Origin: Lewinellaceae bacterium
Lineage (GTDB): Bacteria > Bacteroidota > Bacteroidia > Chitinophagales > Saprospiraceae
Assembly: GCA_020636135.1 (NCBI GenBank)
Contig: JACJYK010000001.1
Coordinates: 3,024,501-3,088,500 of the forward strand
DNA length: 64,000 nucleotides
Direction: 5' to 3'
Made by a program: the position numbers and the translations under genes. Every line of letters starts with the position of its first letter. Positions within the stretch are counted from its first letter, which is position 1. This document shows, one piece after another, positions 37,124 to 47,456 of the stretch. The notes beneath the pieces are model-generated. The model was not told the origin of the DNA. It did not search any database and worked only from the letters and a program-made list of their open reading frames with translations.

Positions 37124-38102
37124 ATATAAACGATGGTTCACCCATCATCCCAGGGTACTCGGATTCATTCGATGGTCCAAAACCCATAGTTTTCCCGGAT
37201 TTGTCGGGATACCCATCTATTCCGTATTTCTATTTGTTTGGAATGAGGCGAAAGAAGAGCGCCTGAACCTGAGGGCAAATAGCATCGCCTATAACTTTTT
37301 CCTGGCAATCTTTCCATTCACTTTGTTCTTGCTGACGCTTATTTCGTTTCTCCCGCTGCAGGATGTAGAATCTTATATCTTAGCCTGGCATAACTCCATC
37401 CGGGGCGTCCTGCCCAAGGATGTGGACTCGTTTTTATTCAGCGATGTCATCCAGGGGATCTTTGACCTCCATCGCGGCGATTTGCTTTCGGTAGGTTTTA
37501 TTCTGGCCATTTTGTTTGCCTCGGAAGGCATGTTATCCATGTTGCATGGTTTCGAAAAAGACTATACCCATGCTTTCAAAAGCCGGACGATTCTCCATAA
37601 GCGTTTGGTGGCTCTCGCTCTCACCGGCAGCTCCGGGATCCTGCTTACACTTTCCTTTATCGTGGTCGGGTTCGGAAATACGGTGGTCACCGAGCTGGTA
37701 GAACGGCCGGGTATGCTCTGGCTCACCCGCTGGGGATTGTATGGTATTCACTGGTTTGTCACCCTGCTGATCGTCTGGTTGTTGGTTTCCATCATCTACC
37801 GCTATGGAACGCCCACGAGGCAGAAACTGTCCCTTTTTGCACCCGGTACCAATGTGGCGACAGTAACCATCGTGATATTCTCCTTTTTGATTTCCTACTT
37901 TTTTAACCGGTTTGGAACCTACAACAAGGTCTATGGATCGATCGGTGCAATCATCGTCACCATGCTCTGGATAAAATATCTGGTGTTGATACTGCTGATC
38001 GGCTTCGAACTGAATGCGAGCATTGCTACCCTCGCTACTCCTGCCAGCGGTACGTCGAAACCTGAAAGCCTGACAGATCCAGGACCCGGTCAATCACGGT
38101 AA
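37104..38102 (+). CDS. YihY/BrkB-family inner membrane protein
   Basis: About 332 residues with six hydrophobic segments, of the YihY/virulence factor BrkB family (RANSIAYNFFLAIFPFTLF, then FAPGTNVATV and YNKVYGSIGAIIVTMLWIKY pieces). There is no in-frame ATG near the start: candidates are TTG at 37104 (used; GAAAG lies just before it), GTG at 37059 and TTG at 37035, all inside the thioesterase gene. The 3' end overlaps convergent ubiX by 68 bp. Transport role unknown. Confidence 0.85.
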   Translation: MTGRWNKYKRWFTHHPRVLGFIRWSKTHSFPGFVGIPIYSVFLFVWNEAKEERLNLRANSIAYNFFLAIFPFTLFLLTLISFLPLQDVESYILAWHNSIRGVLPKDVDSFLFSDVIQGIFDLHRGDLLSVGFILAILFASEGMLSMLHGFEKDYTHAFKSRTILHKRLVALALTGSSGILLTLSFIVVGFGNTVVTELVERPGMLWLTRWGLYGIHWFVTLLIVWLLVSIIYRYGTPTRQKLSLFAPGTNVATVTIVIFSFLISYFFNRFGTYNKVYGSIGAIIVTMLWIKYLVLILLIGFELNASIATLATPASGTSKPESLTDPGPGQSR

Positions 38103-38610
38103 GTAATAATTGGCGGATATCCTGAGGCTTACTGTATAAGGAAGGTACGGCAGGACAGATGATCGCACCGGCCCGTGTCAAACGAAGCATATTCTCCAGA
38201 TGGATACTATTAAATGGCGTCTCGCGGGGCACGAGGATCAGCTTACGCCTTTCTTTGAGCATGACATCAGCGGCCCTGCTGGTCAGATCGTCAGAATAAC
38301 CATGCGCAATCCTGCCAAGTAAACCCATGGAACAGGGAATGACGATCATGGTAGCGTACCGCGCCGAGCCGCTTGCAAATGGCGCATGGAAATCCTGTTT
38401 GTCGTAGAAGTCAAAAGGATATCGCGTGCGAAAGTCCTCTTCGCCGATCTCAAGCTGCCAGTTGGTCAGTGCATTTTCGGAATAGGTGACGCCAATGCGT
38501 TCCCACTGATCCGATAGTTCGAGGAGCCTGTCGAACAATAATTTAGCATACCAGGCACCTGAGGCACCTCCCAAAGCAACCACCAATTTATGTCCGGAAG
38601 CTGTTGTCAC
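38035..38610 (-). CDS. ubiX: Flavin prenyltransferase UbiX
   Basis: 191 residues. The FMN-binding GGASGAWYAKLLFDRL (about 14-29), IPCSMGLLGRIAHG (about 91-104) and LVPRETPFNSIHLENM (about 125-140) blocks are typical for UbiX/Pad1, which makes prenylated FMN for UbiD-type decarboxylases. Length is normal. No ubiD gene is in the window. The 3' end overlaps the convergent YihY gene by 68 bp. Confidence 0.94.
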   Translation of the reverse strand: MTTASGHKLVVALGGASGAWYAKLLFDRLLELSDQWERIGVTYSENALTNWQLEIGEEDFRTRYPFDFYDKQDFHAPFASGSARYATMIVIPCSMGLLGRIAHGYSDDLTSRAADVMLKERRKLILVPRETPFNSIHLENMLRLTRAGAIICPAVPSLYSKPQDIRQLLLTVIDRVLDLSGFQVSTYRWQE

Positions 38611-38730
38611 TGATTCGTATTAGGACCGGAAAGATAGGCCACTGCCAAGAAATTCCGTACTAAAATGAAGCGATTACACATTACAAACAATCATAAATTA
38701 TAAATTTCACTAAAAAAGTTGTTTACATAT

Positions 38731-38760
38731 TTTGAATAATTGTAATATTTCATAGTTTTG
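38731..38760 (+). promoter_or_regulatory. Bacteroidota promoter (TTTG-N18-TAGTTTTG)
   Basis: TTTG at 38731-38734 and TAGTTTTG at 38753-38760, 18 bp apart, lie in an AT-rich stretch 41 bp before the ATG at 38802. Spacing is one base short of the usual 19. Confidence 0.6.
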
Positions 38761-38801
38761 TCAAACAATCATATTACAAGATATTATAATATTTGTACGT
38801 T

Positions 38802-39152
38802 ATGAGGCAACATTTCCTGACCGGCGGAGTACTGATTGCACTGGCAGTCGTCTTCATCCAGAGTTATACGCCTTTTATGGGCAGGCAGGCAAAGGGCATC
38901 GCTATTCTTGAACAAGGGCCTTTTGTCGTCTATCAGAATACCGGTTCAGACCGGTTGACCATTACCGTGGACAATCCTTTTGACATCATCCAAGTAGGTA
39001 TGCGGGACCGTCAGGATCAGCCGGTGATGATCGAGCCTCAGCCTTGTTCCTACGGATGGCAGGTAGACCTGAAGAAAATGCCGATAGGGATGTACACTCT
39101 GACACTGGACGGTGGCGGCGAACAATTTGCCGTACCCGTAGCACACCGATAG
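38802..39152 (+). CDS. Small exported protein, unknown function
   Basis: 116 residues. An N-terminal hydrophobic segment (about 4-20, FLTGGVLIALAVVFIQ) acts as signal or anchor; the rest is beta-rich (VDNPFDIIQVGMRDRQ, then GMYTLTLDGGGEQFAVPV), resembling a small Ig-like or carrier domain of periplasmic Bacteroidota proteins. The in-frame TTG at 38793 is a worse start than this ATG. A good promoter lies upstream. No homologue is recognised. Confidence 0.7.
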   Translation: MRQHFLTGGVLIALAVVFIQSYTPFMGRQAKGIAILEQGPFVVYQNTGSDRLTITVDNPFDIIQVGMRDRQDQPVMIEPQPCSYGWQVDLKKMPIGMYTLTLDGGGEQFAVPVAHR

Positions 39153-39199
39153 CAGTATTCCTTTTTATAGTTTAAATCACTTTAGGTGATAATAGAACC

Positions 39200-40498
39200 C
39201 TAGAGCACCTCCGCGACCACGAAGGTGCTCCCTCCAACAAAAATGAGATCCTTGGAATTGGCCGTTTGCTTTGCAGCGGCCAATCCTTTATTTACGGAGG
39301 AATAGGGTTTTCCTTTCAAGCCAAACTCCCGGGCCTTTCTGGCAACTTCGCCGGAAGGCAAGGCTCGTGGGACTTTTGCCTGGACAAAATAATATTTTCC
39401 TGTCGAAGGAAAAAGTCGTATCATTTCATCAATGGCCTTGTCCCTGACAAATCCGAGTACAAAATGAATTTGTGGGTAATGCAAGGCACGCATCGCTTCA
39501 AGAATTCCGGACAGCCCCTCTTCATTATGTGCGCTATCGGTCAGCACATCCGGGTTAACCCCGATCCATTGCCACCTGCCCTGGTAATGCGTCAACCCCC
39601 GCAATTGTTGCATTCCCTCAATAAATGCAATATCAGGAAGATCAAAATGCGATCTTAAGATCTGCCATCCGGCCAGGGCGATCATGGTATTTTCAGCAAT
39701 AAACGGGCCCATGGCCTGCACTACTGCCTGGCCATAGTGTTTTCCCTGCACCCACAGGTCCAGGGAGGATCCCTCGCGATCCTGACGGAGAATATCAACG
39801 TGTATCAGCTGGTCTGCCTCGATCTGCGGTGCCTGCTGGCTTTCAGCCACCTTTTGAAAGACTTCCTTCACCTCCTCCGGGCAGGGACCGATGACGACCG
39901 GTCTTCCGGGCTTAATGATGCCAGCTTTTTCACGCGCAATCTTCGGCAGGGTATCTCCAAGAAAGGCCATATGATCGAAGTGCACTCCGGTAATAACAGA
40001 CAGAACCGGATCTACCACATTCGTGGAATCCAGCCTGCCACCCAAACCGGTCTCAATCACGGCCACATCAACTCTGGATTCTCTGAAATAATGAAAGGCC
40101 ATCAGGGTCGAGATCTCAAAAAATGACGGATGGAGATCTTCCACCAGTGGAAAACACTGCTTAATGATTGCCTTGACATCCCGCCTGGGGATGAGCGCTC
40201 CGTTCACTTTGATCCGTTCCCGAAAATCCTTGTAATGCGGCGAGGTGTGCAATCCTACTTTTAGGCCCCCGGCTTGCAGTGCCGCCGCAATCAGATGGCT
40301 GACAGTCCCCTTACCATTTGTGCCGGCCACATGGATCACCGGATACGCAAACTGTGGATCGTCAAATGCACGGCACAGCGACTTTATATTATCCAGTGAA
40401 TATTTAAGAGCAGGAGCTCCTATCCGCTGGAACATCGGGAGTTGGCGGTAAAGCCAGTCCAACACATCCCGGTAACGATCTGAGGTAGGGTATTCCAT
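39200..40498 (-). CDS. folC: Folylpolyglutamate/dihydrofolate synthase
   Basis: 432 residues, Mur-ligase family enzyme of folate polyglutamylation. P-loop GTNGKGT (59-65), VIETGLGGRLDSTNVV (about 139-154), TGVHFDHMAFLGDT, and the C-terminal ligase domain with LTDSAHNEEG. The last codons form an inverted repeat GAGCACCT...AGGTGCTC (39203-39230), so the 3' end of the message can fold over the stop codon. Single gene. Confidence 0.95.
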   Translation of the reverse strand: MEYPTSDRYRDVLDWLYRQLPMFQRIGAPALKYSLDNIKSLCRAFDDPQFAYPVIHVAGTNGKGTVSHLIAAALQAGGLKVGLHTSPHYKDFRERIKVNGALIPRRDVKAIIKQCFPLVEDLHPSFFEISTLMAFHYFRESRVDVAVIETGLGGRLDSTNVVDPVLSVITGVHFDHMAFLGDTLPKIAREKAGIIKPGRPVVIGPCPEEVKEVFQKVAESQQAPQIEADQLIHVDILRQDREGSSLDLWVQGKHYGQAVVQAMGPFIAENTMIALAGWQILRSHFDLPDIAFIEGMQQLRGLTHYQGRWQWIGVNPDVLTDSAHNEEGLSGILEAMRALHYPQIHFVLGFVRDKAIDEMIRLFPSTGKYYFVQAKVPRALPSGEVARKAREFGLKGKPYSSVNKGLAAAKQTANSKDLIFVGGSTFVVAEVL

Positions 40499-40762
40499 GT
40501 CTTTCCATTGTAAGACACAAATGTAAGCTGCTCCCCGACAAGCAGAACAGGTACACCTGAAAATTATTTGGCTGTCACCATCCCGGAGAAGATGGCATAG
40601 TTATTGGGTAGAATTCATATAGAGCGTAAATTTCATGCAAAATGTACCTAAGACATCCTATTCTTTGTAACTAACCCGTTTTTGTACCATTTCAGGGTAA
40701 GTTTAAAAATCCTTACCCATGCGTAATAATGCCATCCGTACTTAACCCCGGAAACAAAATCA

Positions 40763-40786
40763 GGCTCCTTCACCGGAGCCTTTTTT
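40763..40786. terminator. Bidirectional terminator beside araA
   Basis: Stem GGCTCC-TTCACC-GGAGCC with T6 on the plus strand and TGATTTTGTTT on the minus strand. It lies 12 bp past the araA stop and ends the arabinose operon. The rest of the 40499-40797 gap holds no gene. Confidence 0.85.
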
Positions 40787-40797
40787 ATACGATCTCC

Positions 40798-42315
40798 TCA
40801 AGATTGCAAATGATAATACACCTGATTCCAGCGCAATTCATTTTTAAATGTGCGGAGCTGGGTGGAATTATCGATGACAACAAGTTCGATACGTGCGATA
40901 TCAGCAAAATCTTCCAGGAATTCGAGGGTCAGGGACTGACTGAAACAAGTGTGATGTGCACCGCCTGCCAGGATCCAGGTAGTTGCCGCAGTGGCCAGGC
41001 TCGGCTGGGGTTTCCACAAGACGCGGGCGACGGGCAACTTGGGCATCGCTTCTGTAACCTCTACCCCATCGACAAGATTTACCAGTAAACGGAAGCGCGA
41101 TCCCAGATCGATCAGTGATGCATTTAATCCGGGGCCGCCATCTGCATCAAATACCAATCGTACCGGATCCGCCTTCCCACCGATACCCAGCGGATGGATT
41201 GCGCATTTAGGCTTTTGTGATGTGATAGAAGGGCAGATTTCCAGCATGTGAGCGCCCAGGACCATTTCATTCCCTGGCTCAAAATGATATGTATAATCCT
41301 CCATGAAGGAATTGCCTCCGGCAAGTCCATAACCCATCACCTTCATAGCCCGCACGAGTGCGGCAGTTTTCCAGTCTCCTTCACCACCAAAACCATAACC
41401 ATCGGCCATCAGGCGCTGGACAGCGATACCAGGTAGTTGCACCAGACCATGCAGATCTTCAAAGGTATCCGTAAAAGCAGTAAATCCCCCTGCCGTCAGA
41501 AAGGAACGCAGGCCTGCTTCGATGCGGGCAGCCTCTTTTAACGAGGATTGTCTGCTACCACCGGGTCCTAATTCAGGCACCATCTCGTACGCCTGGTAAT
41601 ATTGCCCGATGATCGTATCAACCGTTGCATCAGATACCAGATGGATATGCTCTACCAGGTCCCCTACTCCATAGCCATTCACTGCAAAACCGAGTTGCAT
41701 CTGGGCTCCGACTTTATTGCCTTCGGTCACAGCGACCTGACTCATATTGTCACCAAAGCGGGCCACTTTCATCTCCTGCATCGCACTCCAGGCTGTGGCA
41801 ACCCGGGACCAGACCGAAATCCGTTCCTGTACCTGCGGGTTTTCCCAGTGACCAACCACCACTTTGCGATTAACATCCATCCGGGCATTGATAAATCCAA
41901 ACTCCCGGCCGCCATGCGCCGACTGATTCAGATTCATAAAGTCCATGTCGATGCTGGCCCAGGGAATATCCCTATTGAACTGGGTATGCAGGTGCAGGTA
42001 TGGTTTCTGCAGGATCTTCAGACCCTGTATCCACATCTTGGCCGGTGAAAAGGTATGCATCCAGGCAATCAATCCGACGCATTGTTCCGCAGCATTTGCT
42101 TCCAGCATCAGACGGGTAATGGCATCCGGGGTAGTCAGGACGGGTTTGTGGATGATGGTTACCGGGATCCGGCCGGCATGATTGAGGCTCTGGACAATGG
42201 TTTTACTGTGATCGTCAACCTGCTTCAGTGGCCCCTCCCCGTAGAGATGCTGACTACCGGTGATAAACCATATTTCCCGCTGAACAAATGGGTTTCCTAA
42301 TTCCATATCAACCAT
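40798..42315 (-). CDS. araA: L-arabinose isomerase
   Basis: 505 residues, converts L-arabinose to L-ribulose in the cytoplasm. Length and motifs fit Ara[12 protein letters not shown] at the start, [15 protein letters not shown] (about 82-96), [20 protein letters not shown] (about 335-354) holding a metal-binding Glu, and the C-terminal EHHTCFSQ-like region (here AHHTCFSQ). It overlaps the symporter gene by 8 bp and is the last gene of araB-araD-symporter-araA. Confidence 0.96.
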   Translation of the reverse strand: MVDMELGNPFVQREIWFITGSQHLYGEGPLKQVDDHSKTIVQSLNHAGRIPVTIIHKPVLTTPDAITRLMLEANAAEQCVGLIAWMHTFSPAKMWIQGLKILQKPYLHLHTQFNRDIPWASIDMDFMNLNQSAHGGREFGFINARMDVNRKVVVGHWENPQVQERISVWSRVATAWSAMQEMKVARFGDNMSQVAVTEGNKVGAQMQLGFAVNGYGVGDLVEHIHLVSDATVDTIIGQYYQAYEMVPELGPGGSRQSSLKEAARIEAGLRSFLTAGGFTAFTDTFEDLHGLVQLPGIAVQRLMADGYGFGGEGDWKTAALVRAMKVMGYGLAGGNSFMEDYTYHFEPGNEMVLGAHMLEICPSITSQKPKCAIHPLGIGGKADPVRLVFDADGGPGLNASLIDLGSRFRLLVNLVDGVEVTEAMPKLPVARVLWKPQPSLATAATTWILAGGAHHTCFSQSLTLEFLEDFADIARIELVVIDNSTQLRTFKNELRWNQVYYHLQS

Positions 42316-43927
42316 TGAAAGAACTCATGACAAAGACGACGATACCCACTACCACTACACTGGCAATGACATCACCAAGGTGATAGCTTTTTCGGTTTTC
42401 TTCGCGCTGCTCTTTGGTAAGCGTGCCAAAAGTAAGACCGCGTAACTTCTCGTAAGAGGGCACTTCTGATAGCAAACTGACAACAATGGTAATCAGTATG
42501 GACACCAGAAAGAACCAGGCGGCGAACGTAAGGAAATTCATATTGCCCAAGGTATGCAGAATACTTCCCGGCTCGAAATGATTCTTGGAAAGCTCCAGGG
42601 AAATCCGGATCACTCCTATGATCAGACCGGAAACCAGGGTTGCCATTGCACCGCGCTTGTTGATCCTTTTCCAGAAGATCCCCAGCAAGAATACTGAGGT
42701 GATCGGAGGTGCAATGTAAGACTGCACCGATTGAAGGTACTCATAGAGCACACCGGAAATGTTTTGCATGATCGGAATCCACAGGATACCGGCCAATACC
42801 ACGATAATGGTGGCATACCGTCCTACGTTGACCAGCTTTTTCTGCGGTGCGTTCGGGTTAAGTTTTTGGTAAATGTCCACCGTAAAAAGCGTGGAACATG
42901 AGTTAAAAACAGAAGCTAGCGAACTCATCAGGGCCGCTAGCAGACCAGCTGCAACCAAACCCCGCAGTCCCGCTGGCATAATATAGGTCATCAACGAAGG
43001 AAAGGCCTGGTCCGGCGATTCCCAGTTTAACACGCCTTGCTGCTTGAGTGCCAGGGCAATAACACCGGGAATAAGAAAAATAAATACCGGCATCAGCTTC
43101 AGGAAACCGCCCCAGATGGTACCACGACGGCCTTCCGTGATGTTTTTCGCCGTCAGTGCGCGCTGGACGATGTACTGATCGGTACACCAGTACCAGATCC
43201 CGACCACCGAACTGGTTATCACCAAACTGGGCCACGGATAATCCGGGTCGCTGGCAGATCTCCACATATCAAAATACGAGGGGCCCACCTGAGCTTTCAA
43301 GGCACCCCAGCCGCCTACAGCCTGCAATCCCAGGATGGTCAGCAAACCCGCACCCAGGATAAGGATGATGGTCTGGACAGCCTCCGTGTACACCACCGCC
43401 CGCATACCGCCGAGTACCGTATAGATACCGGTCAGGATCACGGTAGAAAGGGCTCCCGCCCAAAAGTCGATGTGCAACAGGGTGGATATTACAATACCTC
43501 CCGCATACACCGTCACCGAGACCTTGGTCAGTACGTAAGCGATCAGTGAGAATATTGAAAGGAACCACCTGGTATTGGGGCTAAACCTTTTTTCAAGAAA
43601 TTCAGGCATGGTAAAGACACCTGCCCGCTGATAGAATGGTAGAAAAACCCACCCCAGCATCAGGACTACCCAGGCATGCAATTCATAGATAAGCAGTGGC
43701 ATCTTATTGGAAGCGCCGGTTCCTGCCAATCCGACAACATGTTCAGAGCCGATGTTCGAAGCAAAAATGGACGCCCCAACCACGAACCAACCGATGTTTC
43801 TACCGGCAAGAAAATAGTCTTCGGTATCCTTGTTTTTCTGCAGGATTACCCAAATGGCGATCCCAAAGAGAACTGCAAAATACAATCCCAATACTACCCA
43901 ATCCAGGGTTTCAAAACTTGATTCCAT
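42308..43927 (-). CDS. Sodium/sugar symporter (SSS family)
   Basis: 539 residues with about 14 membrane segments, SglT-like. Family pieces: [28 protein letters not shown] split here as [12 protein letters not shown] (36-47) and ASNIGSEH, then [18 protein letters not shown] (about 246-263), typical for vSGLT-type carriers. Its place between araD and araA (8-bp overlap with araA) makes it the likely Na+/L-arabinose importer. Confidence 0.93.
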   Translation of the reverse strand: MESSFETLDWVVLGLYFAVLFGIAIWVILQKNKDTEDYFLAGRNIGWFVVGASIFASNIGSEHVVGLAGTGASNKMPLLIYELHAWVVLMLGWVFLPFYQRAGVFTMPEFLEKRFSPNTRWFLSIFSLIAYVLTKVSVTVYAGGIVISTLLHIDFWAGALSTVILTGIYTVLGGMRAVVYTEAVQTIILILGAGLLTILGLQAVGGWGALKAQVGPSYFDMWRSASDPDYPWPSLVITSSVVGIWYWCTDQYIVQRALTAKNITEGRRGTIWGGFLKLMPVFIFLIPGVIALALKQQGVLNWESPDQAFPSLMTYIMPAGLRGLVAAGLLAALMSSLASVFNSCSTLFTVDIYQKLNPNAPQKKLVNVGRYATIIVVLAGILWIPIMQNISGVLYEYLQSVQSYIAPPITSVFLLGIFWKRINKRGAMATLVSGLIIGVIRISLELSKNHFEPGSILHTLGNMNFLTFAAWFFLVSILITIVVSLLSEVPSYEKLRGLTFGTLTKEQREENRKSYHLGDVIASVVVVGIVVFVMSSFNG

Positions 43928-43958
43928 AATGCTGACTGATGAGTGTTATAAATCTGAT

Positions 43959-44657
43959 TTATTCCTGTCCATAATACGCATTTTTACCATGCTTCCGCTC
44001 ATAATGTTTCTGGATCAGAGCGTCCTTTAACCTGGGTACATCCGGGCGGACACTGTGTGCTATCCAGGCCATCTGGGCGATCTGTTCCAGCACGGCGCTG
44101 TTGTATACCGCTTTCGCCACCGTTTTGCCCCAGGTGAAGGGAGCATGGTTGGCAACCAATACCATTTCGACTTCCTCCGGTTGGTAAAGCCTTCGGTCAA
44201 AATCATTCAGGATTTGAAATCCTGTCTCGTGTTCGTAGTTGCCCCGGATCATTTCATCATCCATCACCGGAGCACAGGGTATGTCCACAGTAAGATGATC
44301 GGCATGGGTTGTGCCGAGTATGGGAATGTCCAGTTGAGTTTGTGCCCAGGCCGTAGCATATGTACTGTGGGTGTGAACAATGCCCCCCAAAGTAGCCCAA
44401 TGCTTGTAGAGTACGGCATGAGTTTCGGTATCGGAAGAAGGCCGGAGACGACCATCGACGACCTTGCCATCCAAATCTACCAGGACCATATCCTCGGGTC
44501 TTAATTCCGCGTAGGGAACACCGCTGGGTTTAATGGCAAAAATTCCGCTCTGGCGATCAATAGCGCTTGCATTCCCAAATGTGAACAATACCAGTCCGAG
44601 AGCAGGTAACTGCATATTGGCTTCGTAAGCTTCCGCTTTCAGATCGTCAAATTTCAT
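43959..44657 (-). CDS. araD: L-ribulose-5-phosphate 4-epimerase
   Basis: 232 residues, class II aldolase/epimerase fold, converts L-ribulose 5-phosphate to D-xylulose 5-phosphate. Metal site HTHSTYATAWAQ (about 94-105) and the later HAPFTWG (about 170) are intact, with FGNASAIDRQ and KPSGVPY near the N-terminus. It overlaps araB by 4 bp (ATGA), so the two are coupled. Confidence 0.95.
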   Translation of the reverse strand: MKFDDLKAEAYEANMQLPALGLVLFTFGNASAIDRQSGIFAIKPSGVPYAELRPEDMVLVDLDGKVVDGRLRPSSDTETHAVLYKHWATLGGIVHTHSTYATAWAQTQLDIPILGTTHADHLTVDIPCAPVMDDEMIRGNYEHETGFQILNDFDRRLYQPEEVEMVLVANHAPFTWGKTVAKAVYNSAVLEQIAQMAWIAHSVRPDVPRLKDALIQKHYERKHGKNAYYGQE

Positions 44658-46357
44658 CCTTTTTCATTTTGATAATAGGACTCCAGTTTGTCGCCGATGA
44701 GTATGTAATTCCGGTAGATCTGTTCATATACCGGAACCAGGGCTGGGTCCGGTTGGTAGATGGCATCAAATCCGCTCCCCATTTGCTGCATGGCTTCCGG
44801 GATGGAATCAAACAGGCTGGCTGCTGTAGCAGCAAACATGGCAGCACCGAGTGCACAGGTTTGTTCTGACCGGGCAATTTTAATCGGCCGGTTCAGGACA
44901 TTGGCCATAGTCTGCATGATGAATGGCGCCTTTTTGGCTACTCCTCCCAGGCCGATGACGCCTTCGATGGGTATTCCTTCTTCTATGAAGCGGTCTACGA
45001 TGCGTTTGGCCCCAAAACAGGTCGCTTCGACCAGAGCCCGGAAGATGCTTCCTGCTCCAGTCCCTAATGATAATCCGATAACTGCGCCTTTCAGCGATTG
45101 GTCAGCGTCGGGTGTCCTGCGTCCATTGAGCCAGTCAATGGCTACCGGTGCGGTTGCTTCCGGAGCGATGTTTTCAGCCAACCTGGTCAGTTCCGGAATC
45201 ATTTCTTCTGACAGTCGATCCAGAATTTGCTGCTTCGATTGTTCGTCAAGGTCGGGCATGGCACGGATGATGGAAGTCACCGGCTGCAGCAAGACCTGCC
45301 TAAACCAGGCGTAGACATCGCCAAAGGCTGACTGCCCTGCCTCAAGTCCTGTCATTCCAGGGATCACCGAACCATCCACCTGACCGCAAATGCCGCGGAC
45401 CAGGTTATCACCGACTTCATGGCTTGGGGCAACCAGCATGTCACAGGTGGATGTACCCATCACCTTGGACAGGTGATAGGGTTCAATCTGACCACCTACT
45501 GCTCCCATGTGTGCATCGAAAGCGCCAACACTTATCACGACCTCTGTATTCAGGCCTAATTTAGCGGACCATTGCTGAGACAACTTCCCGGCAGGCACCT
45601 CTGAAGTATAGGTATCTTCATAGAGACGTGCCCGCAGACTCTGCAACTTCGTATCAAGCGCCATTAAAAATTCTTCGTCGGGAAGGCCTTGCCAGGAGGG
45701 ATGCCATAATGCTTTATGACCTGCCGCACAACGGGAACGTTTCAGCATATGAATATCGGTACCTCCTGTTAGCAAAAAAGGGATCCAGTCACAATGTTCC
45801 ACCCAGGAGTAAGCGGCCTGAGCCACTTGCTGATCTTCCCGAATGATGTGAAGGATTTTGGCCCAAAACCATTCGGACGAATATACGCCGCCTTCAAAAC
45901 GGGTGTAGTCGATGGACCACTCCTGGCACAAGGTGTTGATCTCCTCGGCTTCATTGATGGCGGTATGATCCTTCCAGAGTACAAACATGGCATTGGGGTT
46001 CTCCTGAAACCCATCCAGTAACGACAATGGCACACCCTCCCGGTTGACTGGTACCGGTGTGCTTCCGGTGGTGTCCACGGCAATACCATGGATGTGGTGT
46101 CGTTCCTGCTCTGGCAATGTATCCACCACCGCCCGGACGGTAGATTCCAATCCTTCCATGTAATCCAGCGGATGCTGACGAAACTGATTCAATGCGGGGC
46201 GGCAGTATAAACCTTGTTTCCAGCGCGGGTAATAAAATACAGAGGTGGCAACTTCTTCTCCATCCTGGATTCGAACCAGCAACGAACGGACGCTGTCGGT
46301 GCCAAAATCAACTCCGATCACATAAGATGGCGTGGAATGGCGATCACTTGATGGCAT
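44654..46357 (-). CDS. araB: Ribulokinase
   Basis: 567 residues, FGGY-family kinase that phosphorylates L-ribulose. ATP/sugar-binding start GVDFGTDSVRSLLV (10-23), VDTTGSTPVPV (about 91-101), DAHMGAVGG (about 278-286), WLNGRRTPDAD and GVIGLGGVAKKAPFIMQ. Length is normal. First gene of the arabinose operon. Its ATG shares its A with the TAA of a 25-codon leader ORF, so translation is probably coupled to the leader. No regulator gene is adjacent. Confidence 0.96.
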   Translation of the reverse strand: MPSSDRHSTPSYVIGVDFGTDSVRSLLVRIQDGEEVATSVFYYPRWKQGLYCRPALNQFRQHPLDYMEGLESTVRAVVDTLPEQERHHIHGIAVDTTGSTPVPVNREGVPLSLLDGFQENPNAMFVLWKDHTAINEAEEINTLCQEWSIDYTRFEGGVYSSEWFWAKILHIIREDQQVAQAAYSWVEHCDWIPFLLTGGTDIHMLKRSRCAAGHKALWHPSWQGLPDEEFLMALDTKLQSLRARLYEDTYTSEVPAGKLSQQWSAKLGLNTEVVISVGAFDAHMGAVGGQIEPYHLSKVMGTSTCDMLVAPSHEVGDNLVRGICGQVDGSVIPGMTGLEAGQSAFGDVYAWFRQVLLQPVTSIIRAMPDLDEQSKQQILDRLSEEMIPELTRLAENIAPEATAPVAIDWLNGRRTPDADQSLKGAVIGLSLGTGAGSIFRALVEATCFGAKRIVDRFIEEGIPIEGVIGLGGVAKKAPFIMQTMANVLNRPIKIARSEQTCALGAAMFAATAASLFDSIPEAMQQMGSGFDAIYQPDPALVPVYEQIYRNYILIGDKLESYYQNEKG

Positions 46358-46434
46358 TATTTGAAACGATTACGGATTATTGGATTGGTTTTCGGATGGA
46401 ATGAATGGACACCTTCACCATGTAATGCCATCAT
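46357..46434 (-). CDS. Leader ORF of the arabinose operon (25 codons)
   Basis: A 25-codon frame starting MMALHGEG and ending in IIRNRFK, too short to be called normally. It begins after a strong Shine-Dalgarno (GGAGGAG, about 4 nt before the ATG), rare in this genome, and its TAA overlaps the araB ATG as TAATG. It is probably a leader peptide that sets araB translation; no attenuator hairpin or codon run specific for an amino acid is seen. Confidence 0.5.
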   Translation of the reverse strand: MMALHGEGVHSFHPKTNPIIRNRFK

Positions 46435-46658
46435 GCTCTCCTCCGGCCAACAATTATAGCGAAAATAGTGCTGGATTCCATCTTTTATTAGTGTAATCGT
46501 GACATTTATATTAGCAATTCCACCTTCTCTTGAACAAACTGTACCCGGCAACAAATTTTCTAACACCACAACAGGTATTTGCCAAACATTTCCTTACAAT
46601 TCATGCATTTGACTGAATTATTTGCTAATTTAATTGCATACCGTAAAATCAAACGTAT
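46435..46658. other. Divergent promoter region, araB leader and 46659 gene
   Basis: About 220 bp between the leader ORF and the exported-protein gene. A minus-strand TATTTTCG could be a -7 box for araB. No operator with clear dyad symmetry is found. Confidence 0.3.
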
Positions 46659-47456
46659 ATGAAAACGAAAAGCTATCAACGCTACTGCAGATTCGTGATT
46701 TCAGGATTATTGGTATTCCTCTTTGCTCTTTCGACCTATGCACAGGGGAAGCGCGTGTGGGTGGAGATCAACTACATGAAGAGTAAATCAGGTGATTACG
46801 AAACCATTGAGACCGATGTCTGGAAGTCAATTCATCAGGAACGGATACGGCAGGGAGATATGTTTTACTGGTCCCTGTATCATGTGGACTACCCAAGCGG
46901 GACAGGTTGTGACTACGATTATGTTACCCTTAATGTTTATGACAACATCAACGACATCGAGGTCGGATTCGATAATTGGGATAACTGGGTTAAAAAATTA
47001 CCAATATCGCAGGATGTGCTGGAGAAAACCAATGAAAGCCGTGATATCGTATTTACAGAAATATTTGAACTGCTGGCCCAATCCTCCGAAGACGATGGCC
47101 GTCCTCCAAAATTCATTGTAGCAAACCGCATGCATACGGATGTCCCGGAAGCATACATCGCTATGGAAAAGGAGATCTATCAGCCGGTTCACCGTAAAGC
47201 TGCCGACAGGGATATGCGTAAAAACTGGTGGTTGTTGCAACGGTTTATGCCCGATGGCACCGAATTCGGATACAACTTCATCACTTTTGACTTTTACAAC
47301 AATATGAATCAGCTCATCATCCCGGAAACCGATGACCTATGGGAGAATGCACATCCCCAGGGTGATCTGTACGCAAAACTGGCTAATTTGCACGTGAGCG
47401 ATATGCGTACCATCGTCCGCCGGGAACTATGGCGCATGGTGGATGAAGCGAAGTAA
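46659..47456 (+). CDS. Exported protein of unknown function, duplicated fold
   Basis: 265 residues. Signal peptide to about residue 29 (FALSTYAQG). The mature part has two similar halves with VWVEINYMKSKSGDYETIE (about 32-50) and, later, MHTDVPEAYIAMEKEIYQPVH (about 155-175), recalling the ferredoxin-like alpha/beta barrel of ABM/NIPSNAP-type proteins (weak). Function unknown. A period-9 purine-rich array begins right after the stop. Confidence 0.7.
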   Translation: MKTKSYQRYCRFVISGLLVFLFALSTYAQGKRVWVEINYMKSKSGDYETIETDVWKSIHQERIRQGDMFYWSLYHVDYPSGTGCDYDYVTLNVYDNINDIEVGFDNWDNWVKKLPISQDVLEKTNESRDIVFTEIFELLAQSSEDDGRPPKFIVANRMHTDVPEAYIAMEKEIYQPVHRKAADRDMRKNWWLLQRFMPDGTEFGYNFITFDFYNNMNQLIIPETDDLWENAHPQGDLYAKLANLHVSDMRTIVRRELWRMVDEAK

